From: Escarpia spicata
Lineage: Eukaryota; Annelida; Polychaeta; Sabellida; Siboglinidae
Assembly (NCBI GenBank): GCA_963995525.1
Contig: OZ023214.1
Location: 58,856,241-58,920,240 of the forward strand
Length of the DNA: 64,000 nt
Reading direction: 5' to 3'
A program made the position numbers and the translations under genes. The notes beneath the pieces are model-generated. The model was not told the origin of the DNA, did not search any database, and saw only the letters and a program-made list of their open reading frames with translations. Position 1 is the stretch's first letter, and each line of letters begins with the position of its first letter. Shown here piece after piece: positions 55,201 to 64,000 of the stretch.

Positions 55201-56039
55201 ACGAATAAAACATTTGAAAAGACATTATTTTGCTGCATGTTTATTATAAATGGCATGTATGTTAATTCAGGCCCAAGTGTCAACAGGTTTTGCACTGTAT
55301 ATTATTCGTTAGCAACAATATGTTGATACATTTGGCTCAGTTACATAAATTGTTACACACTATGTTTTATGTTATCTAAGATCATAATTTTTTTCTAAAA
55401 TGTAATTTCATGTAGGTTTTGGTCCAAATCCTATATTAAAATAAATTGAATATTAGCCTTGGTTCACGGGAATGTGTATCAAATCAAACGTAATGAAAGG
55501 TATATAATTTTTTACATCACAGTATGCGTTTTTACAATAAAGGGTGGAAACTGAGACATGCAAGAAATTGCACATAATCGGGACTAACAAATAATTAGCC
55601 AATATATGTATGGTGCAAGTGTGGGATTGTTGTCCATCAACTTGAAAAACTGGGCATATGTTAGATTTCTCAAGGTTGGCATATTTGTAATGTATCCAGT
55701 GTCTCTCCCCCAGAATGATAAAATCAAAGAGAGTCAGCACACATTGAGCCAAGTAATCAAGATTATCTTAACTGCACTGCTGCTCCCACCCCCTGGGTGT
55801 CCCCCCAGGGTATGCATGCAGACCACCAAGTGTCTGGAGCTGTTCAGAATGGCACATCAGATTGTCCAGTACTACTAAACAGTGAGGCAGGAGGGTCTAA
55901 TGACAGTACACAGGAATAGCCTAGACCCATATATCAAATTACCATTTGGGTCATTAACTGTAGTTGTTGAAATGCATAGCCCCTAATATGTTTTAATTTA
56001 ACTAAACTTTTAATTTAATAAATTCATATTTTATGAAGG
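52206..56039. other. AT-rich non-coding region
   Basis: No gene recognised over 3.8 kb. Short TA microsatellites at 54330-54400. A segment ending in AAATAAAGCATTGAATTGAA (53488-53507) looks like the 3' end of a degraded non-LTR element or SINE, but nothing upstream confirms it. Confidence 0.4.
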
Positions 56040-56239
56040 NNNNNNNNNNNNNNNNNNNNNNNNNNNNNNNNNNNNNNNNNNNNNNNNNNNNNNNNNNNNN
56101 NNNNNNNNNNNNNNNNNNNNNNNNNNNNNNNNNNNNNNNNNNNNNNNNNNNNNNNNNNNNNNNNNNNNNNNNNNNNNNNNNNNNNNNNNNNNNNNNNNNN
56201 NNNNNNNNNNNNNNNNNNNNNNNNNNNNNNNNNNNNNNN
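56040..56239. other. assembly gap
   Basis: Run of 200 N. The LINE at 56240 starts at the gap edge, so its 5' part may lie inside or beyond it. Confidence 1.
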
Positions 56240-57985
56240 ATACCAAGTCGTAAGCGAATTGACAAAGCAAAGGCAGGAGAAAGTCAACACAATTCAAGAC
56301 AAAGATGGTAAATGCCTCGCCAAAGAAAAAAACATTATGAACAGATGGACAGAATACTGTTCGGAGTTGTACAACTTCCAGACCAACGGAGATCCAAGTG
56401 TTCTAGCCTGCCAAGAATCATCAAATGAGGACGACTTTCCAATTTTACGTGAAGAAGTGGAGATAGCTGTAAGATCACTGAAGAAGGGAAAAGCTGCTGG
56501 ATTTGACAACATCCCAGCAGAACTGACAATGAACGGAGGAGAAACGGTGATAGTCATCCTCACCAACATCTGCAACAAAATCTGTCAGACTGGAGAGTGA
56601 CCAACAACATGGACTCAATCACTGATAATTACTCTCCCCAAGAAAGGCAACCTACAACAATGTAAAAACTACCGAACCATCAGCCTCATTAGCCATGCGA
56701 GCAAAGCGATGCTGAGAGTCATCTTGAACAGATTGAAACCACAAGTAGAAGAGATCATCGCCGAAGAACAGGCGGGCTTTCGCAGTGGAAGAAGCACCGC
56801 GGAACAAATATTCAATCTTCGTGTTTTGGGTGAGAAATACCTGCAACATGAACAGGAACTATTCCATGTCTTCATTGATTTCAAGAAGGCATTTGACAGA
56901 GTGTGGCATGCCGCACTATGGGCAACAATGAAGAACTACAATATTGGACGAAAACTAGTACTCACCATCGAACAGCTATACGCTAAAGCTAGCAGCGCAG
57001 TACTGGTGCAAGGCGCTGTAGGTGAATGGTTCCACACATCAGTCGGAGTCCGTCAAGGATGCCTCTTGTCACCTACATTATTCAACATTTTCCTGGAACG
57101 AATAATGACAGATGCCCTGGAAGATCACACTGGCACAGTCAACATTGGAGGACGCATCATCACCAACGTACGGTTCGCTGCTGACATCGACGGGTTGGCT
57201 GGAAGTGAAGAGGAACTTGCTAACCTTGTGACCTGACTGGACCAAACATCAGCCAGATATGGAATGGAAATTAGTACAGAAAAAACCAAGCTAATGACAA
57301 ACTGCAAAAATGCAATGAGGTCCCGAATAAGTGCCAATGGACACGAACTGGAAAAAGTAAGTCAATTCAAGTACCTCGGAGATATCATCAATGACGAGGG
57401 TTTCAGAAACGAAATCCTTGCAAGGTCTGCGCAAACATTAGCAGCACTGGTGAAATTGAAACCAGTTTGGAGAGACAAAAACATCGCACTGAAATCTAAA
57501 CTTAAACTAGTATGTACACTGGTCCTTTCCATCTTTCTGTATGCATGCGAATCATGGACCCTCACAGCGGAACTGCAAAGAAGAATTGCTGCATTGGAAA
57601 TGAAAAGTTACCGAAGAATCCTCGGTATTTCCTACACGGACCATATCACCAACGATGAAATTAGAAAAATCATCACTCAACACGTGGGACATTACGAAGA
57701 CCTGCTGACCACAGTAAAAAAGAGGAAACTGAGATGGTATGGTCATGTAACACGATCAAGCGGGCTCACAAAAACAATACTATAAGGAACAGTGCCGGGG
57801 AAAAGAAGACAGGGAAGACAGAGGAAGAGATGGTCAGACAATATTGCAGAATGGACTGGGAAGACCTTTGCAGAAACTCAGACATTAGCACACAACTGCG
57901 AAGACTGGCGTCGACTGGTGAAACATTCAGCAATGAAGCGCCCCTATGACCCAGGCGGGTAACGGGAGCAATAAGTAAGTAAGAA
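56240..57985 (+). mobile_element. RTE-like LINE, 5' end lost in the gap
   Basis: Plus-strand relative of 16084-18778. Visible blocks: LREEVEIAVRSLKKGKAAGF (56450), CKNYRTISLISHASKAML, EEQAGFRSGRSTAEQIFNLR (56770), FIDFKKAFDRVWHAALW (56870), GVRQGCLLSPTLFNIFLERI (57050), and a damaged catalytic box FAADIDGLAG (57175), where the family has FADD. The C-terminal domain shows ACESWTLTAELQRRIAALEM, RKLRWYGHVTRSSGLTKTIL. Stops at 56598 and 57234 and a frameshift near 57780 break it. It ends in ATAAGTAAGTAAG (57971-57983), a short tandem tail. Confidence 0.8.
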
Positions 57986-58189
57986 TGCGTAAATGCATTT
58001 TCGGCAGAATCAAACAAACTATGACTTGCTCATGCCAGATGCAAGCAAAACGATCAATTGACGACAACTGTTTTGTGAATTCAAAATGCTGTGTGTTATT
58101 ATTATTTAATATTTGTAAAATGTTTTGTAAATTATTCATCTTGCATGCATCTGGTATTGACAAGAGATAATAAAAGAACATTCACAGTC

Positions 58190-58275
58190 ACTTAACATTG
58201 AAAACTCTTGGTGACCCATTCAAAGTGGCTTGGCAACCCAATTTTGGGTCGTGACCCAGGGGTTAAGAACCACTA
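58190..58275 (-). mobile_element. hAT-like transposon end
   Basis: On the minus strand AGTGGTTCTTAACCCCTGGG followed by TCACGACCCAAAATTGGGTT and GCCAAGCCAC. This is the common terminal pattern of hAT-type non-autonomous elements (CAGTGGTTCTCAAC...GGGTCGCGACCC). The other end was not found. Confidence 0.5.
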
Positions 58276-59818
58276 AACTACTTGATATTGTATATTTCTC
58301 TTAAATTTCCAGTGTTCGAAGATCCTTCCAGTATGAATATGAGCACATATGTGAGACATTTGGTTTTGAGTGTTCTTTGTAGTGAATGGCAGTGACTCGT
58401 TTCTCATTGTGTTGCAGGTTCACTGTCAACCACTCTGGGTCCACGTTTGTTTTTCTGCCAAAGTGTGACATTGCTGTTGGACATACAAAACCCCTCTGCT
58501 CATTCCAGAAATCATTGCCTTGTTGTGTGTCTGTCAGTCTTTCAGTTGTTCCTTCTGGTCAGTGGTATGGTTTTCTGCAACAGCTATAACAATACTTTAT
58601 TAGTAAATTAACACAAACATTTCTATTCTACATGCAACATCAATGAAATAGGTTATTATTATATATATAGATGTATTCACTGCCTATATACAAGGTTCTT
58701 TGCACTATAAAAATATATATTTAATGTATGAATACATATGCCTAGAACATCAAATTAGTAAACTGTTTCGTCTTTCTACCATACCTATAAAGCCACGTAC
58801 ATTTTAGTTTACATATAATTTATTTAATTATTTTATGTCCACATATAATTTATTTAATGTAACTACATAGTAACATGCTGTTATGTGCCATTTATTTAAG
58901 AGCACATGTGCAATGCATTTGGAAATATCTGTGACCATTTTCATAACATGAAATACTCAGATTTATACACAATTCCCTAATACCCTGAGACCCCCAATTT
59001 ACACAAAATTTCCTGATATTACAAGACCCTCCATTTACGCATAAATCTCATGCATTGGCATTTCTAAAACTTAACCTTTTTATTATAACATGATTATTAA
59101 TGTCTATGGAAAGTATCCTTTTTTGTTATATTTTAATCCGATTTACATATAAATGCCTGATTTTCCAAGATCCTCCAATTTACGTATAAATGCCCGATTT
59201 TTCGAGATCCTCTGATTTACATATAAATCTCCAGGATTGGCGTTTCTGAAACTTAACATGTATGAGTTATGGAGCATTGAACATGGTAAGGGTCAAAAAG
59301 TGAAAATGAAGAAAACGGCTGTTGAAGTTTAATATTATATATGCAAATGGATTGGATGGAAATATGACATGCATGACATTCAAATGTGGCACACAGTGTG
59401 TATGTTATATTGCAATGATACACTGGAAGTACAAATGTACTGCTACAAAAACTTATCAGATTATGTCTTTATGTGTAAAACTAAGAGGACAGATTGATAA
59501 TGTTATAAATGAATTCTTAAAAACAGCTCCACAGAACTAATTATAGTTATTATTAAGATGTTTAACCTAGTTCTATTATCTGACATTGTGCCAACAGATT
59601 GGTGTATTGGGATCATTAAGCCTATATATACAAACATAGCAGCAGACATTGGGACAGTGCGATTGCTGCCTGGCTAAATGGATGCAATGGTGCTTTGAAG
59701 TTAGTTCTTCTGCCAACTATCCTTTTCACACAAGCCTATAGGTTTAGTGGCTGCCAGCTAGCACACTACTGAGCCTAAACTAATTAACTGTCCACCAAGC
59801 AGTAGCAGAGCAGTTTTA
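58276..59818. other. AT-rich region, no gene recognised
   Basis: Contains four loose repeats of TTTACATATAAATCTCC/CCTGATTTTCCAAGATCC (58970-59240) but no supported gene. Confidence 0.4.
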
Positions 59819-59831
59819 TAATAATAATAAT

Positions 59832-60064
59832 CCACAAGTTAAGTGGCAGTGATCTTCCTTTTATCATTCATGTGATGTTTATTGTGAGGAGGGCGGACAA
59901 ATGGTTATCATACGTAGACAGGTACAGAAAGAAACTGATATTTTCTATAAAAAGAACACGTTTGCCTAATCAATGGCATGTATTTCCTATTGTTGCCGTT
60001 TCTGCCGGGCAGAAACTGTTTCACATGAATGATAAAAGGAAGATAACTGCCACTTAACTTGTGG
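59832..60064. mobile_element. fold-back MITE, 233 bp
   Basis: CCACAAGTTAAGTGGCAGTG ... TTATCATTCATGTGA (59832-59875) is mirrored at 60021-60064 over 44 bp with one or two mismatches. Outside lie ATAATAATAAT and ATTATTATTAT, which extend the symmetry. The internal open frame is incidental. Confidence 0.7.
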
Positions 60065-60074
60065 ATTATTATTA

Positions 60075-60187
60075 TTATAAATCAAACAACCCTGTAGGTA
60101 ATTATTAATCAAATGTTTTTTGCAGAAACAGTTTCTGCCCAGCATAAATCAAACAACCCTGTAGGTAATTATTAATCAAATGTTTTT
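60075..60187. repeat. local tandem duplication
   Basis: ATAAATCAAACAACCCTGTA + GGTAATTATTAATCAAATG occurs at 60077-60118 and 60144-60185, separated by a sequence containing GCAGAAACAGTTTCTGCC, itself a palindrome related to the MITE interior. Confidence 0.85.
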
Positions 60188-60599
60188 TTGGTGAATCATA
60201 GTTACAGATCATTAAGGGTTATGTTGGAAGTAAAATGTTAACATATTACATCACGTCTTGCATTTAGAGGAATAATTATAATAGAAAATAAAATGTTGTG
60301 GCACATATTTTTAAATACATGCATTGATGAGAAACCGCGAATTACTTTTCTGTGGCCTAAGAATAACTAATTTCACAAACTTCCTGCTTATATAAAACAA
60401 CTGCATAAAAATAGATATCCATGCAAGACACAGACTCTGCATGTGACAGATGTTTTGGGAAGGTGAATAGTGTTATGTTTCTGGCACAATACACAAAATA
60501 TACTGTTAGGGGATAGTCTCAAGGGCCCTTCTCAAAATGACATCACTAGATAGTGTAAACATTTTGCATTTTGGGGGGCTGTGTCAACCTTCTTCTGAT

Positions 60600-60850
60600 G
60601 TGATGTAGAGTTACCACAAGGAGAAAACTTGTCTCCTTTGTTATTTGCTATTTACCTGAATGATTTTGAACACCATTAGTCATAATTATAACGGACTTGA
60701 CATGGCAGCTGGTGAAATTTACAACAACCTTAGTGATGATGATGTAGACATTTTCTTGCAAATGTATGTTCTACTATATGCTGATGACACTAGAATGATT
60801 CAATCAAATACAGATTTCTTGTTTATAGTGGAACTATGTCAACTCTTCTA
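60600..60850 (+). pseudogene. reverse transcriptase remnant
   Basis: VELPQGENLSPLLFAIYLND (about 60606) and, in the next open segment, LQMYVLLYADDT (60756-60790), i.e. two adjacent RT motifs with an intact YADD box, the first frame being closed by a TAG. The GxRQGENLSPLLF...LFVLLYADDT spacing is that of a non-LTR RT; the clade is not determined. Confidence 0.6.
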
Positions 60851-61560
60851 ATGGTTGACATTTGGTTGTTTCACGATGACCCCTTAGAACGTAGGCACAA
60901 AGGTCCAGGGGTCTAGTGGGCCCTGTCTATTGACACAAACCTCTGCCAGTGACCAATTACAGATCAGTCACAGTGAGGTGTGACAGATGTTGTAGGAAAA
61001 GGGAATAGTTGAACAAACAAACTGTAAGCATGATAGATCTGCTGGTGCAGCAGACAATTTAGTTAGCAAATTTAGTATTTTAGGGGACCTTTGGTGCTCT
61101 TAGAATGATTCAATCAAATACATATTTCTTGAGTACAGTTGCGCTGCCACGTGAAATGTCTATGCAAAATTAGATAAAAAGTTAATGAAGAGATTTTGAA
61201 AAAAATAGGCAAAATGGGAAAATTTACCAGTTTTGGGGTCCTTTTTGGGGGGTCCTTAGGTACCCTTAGAATGATTCAATCAAATACAGATTTCTTGTGT
61301 ACAGTGACACTACCACATGAAATGTATATGCAAAATTAGAGAAAAAGTTGCTGAACAGTTTTTGAACAAATAGGCAGGAGGTTACATTTTTTACCAGTTT
61401 TGGAGTCCTTGGAGGCCCTAGGGAGCCCTTAGAATGAATCAATCAAATACAGATTTCTCATGCATAGTGGCAGTGCCCTAAGATATGTCTATGCAAAATT
61501 AGAGAAAACGTTGCTGAACGGTTTCTGAGAAACGGCAGCTAATGGCGGACGGCGGACGCA
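60785..61560 (+). repeat. about 170-bp tandem repeat grown from the RT remnant
   Basis: Four starts of CTTAGAATGATTCAATCAAA + TACAGATTTCTTG (60788, 61098, 61266, 61430), each followed by GTGAAATGTCTATGCAAAAT + TAGAGAAAAAGTT. The first copy is continuous with the YADD codons, suggesting that a piece of the LINE was tandemly amplified. Confidence 0.7.
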
Positions 61561-61820
61561 GAGTGATTGATGGCAATAGTCCCTTGGATCTTCAGCCAAA
61601 GGACTAAAAACAATACACAAATTTGCTTGTTTATCCAAACCACTGCTTTTTCAAACTTTACTTCAACTACAACAATAAATCAAAAACTAGTGAAGACATT
61701 TCAACAAATGAGGTATCATTTTAAAGCTCATGATCTATGGAATACAAACAGGTACAAAACTTAATTTCACAATTTTGTCACTTAATACCCACTTTGTCGT
61801 GGCAGGAAACAATTTGTCAT

Positions 61821-64000
61821 GAAAGAGTTAGATGACACAACAGAGGAGAGAGAAGAAGACAGATGACATAACACAGAGGAGAGAGAAGGCGACACATGAC
61901 ATAGCACAGAGGAGAGAGAAGGAAACAGATAACATAACACAGAGGAAAGAGAAGGAGACAGATGACGTAACACAGAGGAGAGAGAGAAGGAGACAGGCGA
62001 CATAACACAGAGGAAAGAGAAGGAGACAGATGACATAACACAGAGGAAAGAGAAGGAGACAGACGACATAACACAGAGGAAAGAGAAGGAGACAGATGAC
62101 GTAACACAGAGGAAAGAGAAGGAGACAGATGACGTAACACAGAGGAGAGAGAAGGAGACAGATAACATAACACAGAGGAGAGAAAGAAAGAGACAGATGA
62201 CATAACACAGAGGAGAGACAGAAGGAGACAGATGACATAACACAGAGGAGAAAAAGAAAGAGACAGATGACATAACACAGAGGAGAGAGAGAAGGAGACA
62301 GATGACATAACACAGAGGAAAGAGAAGGAGACAGATGACATAACACAGAGGAGAGAGAAGGAGACAGATGATGTAACACAGAAGAGAGAGGAGATAGATG
62401 ACAAAACAGAGAGAAAAGAGAGAAGGAGACAGATGACGTAACACAGAAGAGAGAGAAGGAGACAGATGACATAAAAGAGAGAAAAGAGAGAAGGAGACAG
62501 ATGATGTAACACAGAGGAAAGAGGAGACAGATGCCATAACACAGAGGAAAGAGGAGACAGATGACGTAACACAGAGGAGAGATAAGGAGACAGATGACGT
62601 AACACAGAAGAGAGAGAAGGAGACAGATGACATAACACAGAGGAGAGAGAAGATGACAGATGACATAACACAGAAGAGAGAGACGGAGACAGATGACATA
62701 ACACAGAGGAGAGAGAGAAGGAGACAGATGACATAACACAGAGGAAAGAGAAGGAGACAGATGACATAACACAGAGGAGAGAGAAGGAGACAGATGACGT
62801 AACACAGAAGAGAGAGAAGGAGACAGATGACATAACACAGAGGAGAGAGAAGAAGACAGATGACATAACACAGAAGAGAGAGAAGGAGACAGATGACATA
62901 ACACAGAGGAGAGAGAGAAGGAGACAGATGACATAACACAGAAGAGAGAGAAGGAGACAGATGACGTAACACAGAGGAGAGAGAGAGAAGGAGACAGATG
63001 ACGTAACACAGAGGAAAGAGAAGGAGACAGATGACATAACACAGAGGAGAGAGAGAAGGAGACAGATGGCATAACATTGAGGAGAGAGAGGAGACAGATG
63101 ACATTACACAAAGGAAAGAGAAGGAGACAGATGTCATAACACAGCGGAAAGAGAAGGAGACAGATGACATAACACAGAGGAGAGAGAGAAGGAGACAGAT
63201 GACATAACACAGAGGAGAGAGAAGGAGACAGATGACATAACACAGAGGAGAGAGAGGAGACAGATGACATAACATTGAGGAGAGAGAGAAGGAGACAGAT
63301 GACATAACACAGAGGAAAGAGAAGGAGACAGATGACATAACACAGAGGAAAGGGAAGGAGACAGATGACATAACACAGAGGAAAGAGGAGACAGATGACA
63401 TAACACAGAGGAAAGGGAAGGAGACAGATGACATAACACAGAGGAGAGAAGGAGACAGATGACATAACACAGAGAGAGAAGGAGACAGATGACATAACAC
63501 AGAGGAGAGAGAAGGAGACAGATGACATAACACACAGGAAAGGGAAGGAGACAGATGACATAACACAGAGGAAAGAGGAGACAGATGACATAACACAGAG
63601 GAAAGGGAAGGAGACAGATGACATAACACAGAGGAGAGAAGGCGACAGATGACATAACACAGAGGAGAGAGAAGGAGACATATGACATAACACAGAGGAA
63701 AGGGAAGGAGACAGATGACATAACACAGAGGAAACAGATGACATAACACAGAGGAAAGGGAAGGAGACAGATGACATAACACAGAGGAGAGAAGGAGACA
63801 GATGACATAACACAGAGAGAGAAGGAGACAGATGACATAACACAGAGGAGAGAGAAGGAGACAGATGACATAACACAGAGGAAAGAGAAGGAGACAGATG
63901 ACATAACACAGAGGAGAGAGAAGGAGACAGATGAGATAACACAGAGGAGAGACAAGGAGACAGATGGCATAACACAGTGGAGAGAGAAGGAGACAGATGC
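61821..64000. repeat. about 33-bp minisatellite, runs off the window
   Basis: Roughly 65 units of GAGACAGATGACATAACACA + GAGGAGAGAGAAG with GAGGAAAGA, GACGTAACA and shortened variants. The unit has no stop in three minus-strand frames, giving long Ser/Leu/Cys/Val-rich frames (to about 715 codons) that overlap each other in different frames. Unit-length changes are not restricted to multiples of three, so I do not read them as genes. Confidence 0.92.

Noticed and set aside
56002..56311. Open frames running through the assembly gap
   Set aside because: They consist mostly of N and carry no information.
61782..63975. Minus-strand open frames of 666, 715, 406 and 278 codons
   Set aside because: They are different frames of the same 33-bp minisatellite and overlap each other; insertions not divisible by three move coding potential between frames, so none is a credible gene.

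Overview
The window looks like repeat-dense, intron-containing nuclear DNA of a metazoan, most likely an aquatic invertebrate. I infer this from the mix of element types: CR1-like, L2-like and RTE-like LINEs, a DIRS/Ngaro-type tyrosine-recombinase retroelement, a Ty3/gypsy element, Academ-like DNA transposons, a decayed Polinton/Maverick capsid block, many MITE-like elements and long satellites. One assembly gap (Ns) lies at 56,040-56,239. I see no ordinary host housekeeping gene; almost every recognisable protein belongs to a mobile or virus-derived element. I do not name a species. Layout: 1-2.8 kb is non-coding, with a CT microsatellite and the first copy of an A/B repeat ending in a CGCATC minisatellite. 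2.8-4.2 kb holds a broken minus-strand gene of an uncharacterised multicopy invertebrate family. 4.7-8.4 kb is a minus-strand block of broken Polinton/adintovirus-type morphogenesis genes (protease, major capsid, pX-like core peptide, penton-like). 8.45-11.5 kb holds further A/B repeat copies split by a CR1-like LINE, and 11.8-14.4 kb two more CR1-like copies and a tRNA-like sequence. 16.1-18.8 kb is an RTE-like LINE, and 19.8-20.9 kb a MITE-like element packed with ATTGG/CCAAT palindromes. The centre (about 21.5-42.5 kb) is a set of nested insertions. A DIRS/Ngaro-type element (SGNH hydrolase, Gag-like ORF, RT/RNase H, tyrosine recombinase) is cut in its RNase H by an Academ-like transposon (23,621-41,545, about 385-bp TIRs, TAG duplication). 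The Academ-like gene is cut by a complete gypsy element (24,402-34,515, LTRs, TAGCTAT duplication). The gypsy pol gene is in turn cut near its 3' end by a 5.66-kb element (24,958-30,613) with 1.7-1.8-kb inverted repeats, AGT...ACT ends and a 6-bp GACGAC duplication, which are Polinton-type hallmarks without Polinton core genes. A related segment (35,710 to about 40.8 kb) also interrupts the Academ gene and carries intact-looking genes. The most unusual cargo is in these two related elements. They share promoter modules (CACGTGAC plus TATA), about 25-bp subterminal repeats, and canonical replication-dependent histone 3' stem-loops (GGCTCTTTTCAGAGCC type). One stem-loop follows a gene for a small SERTA-domain protein. 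Another follows a 45-codon ORF whose ends resemble histone H2B. A two-exon zinc-binding protein gene follows the SERTA gene. The inference is a virus-derived or transposon-borne gene set tied to S phase. 43.7-47.8 kb is a second, divergent Academ-like element with an L2-like LINE fragment inside. 48-56 kb is AT-rich with short repeats, including a 1.2-kb element flanked by a perfect 12-bp duplication. 56.2-58 kb is a second RTE-like LINE. 58-61.6 kb holds a hAT-like end, a fold-back MITE, an RT remnant and tandem repeats. From 61.8 kb to the end runs an about 33-bp minisatellite.
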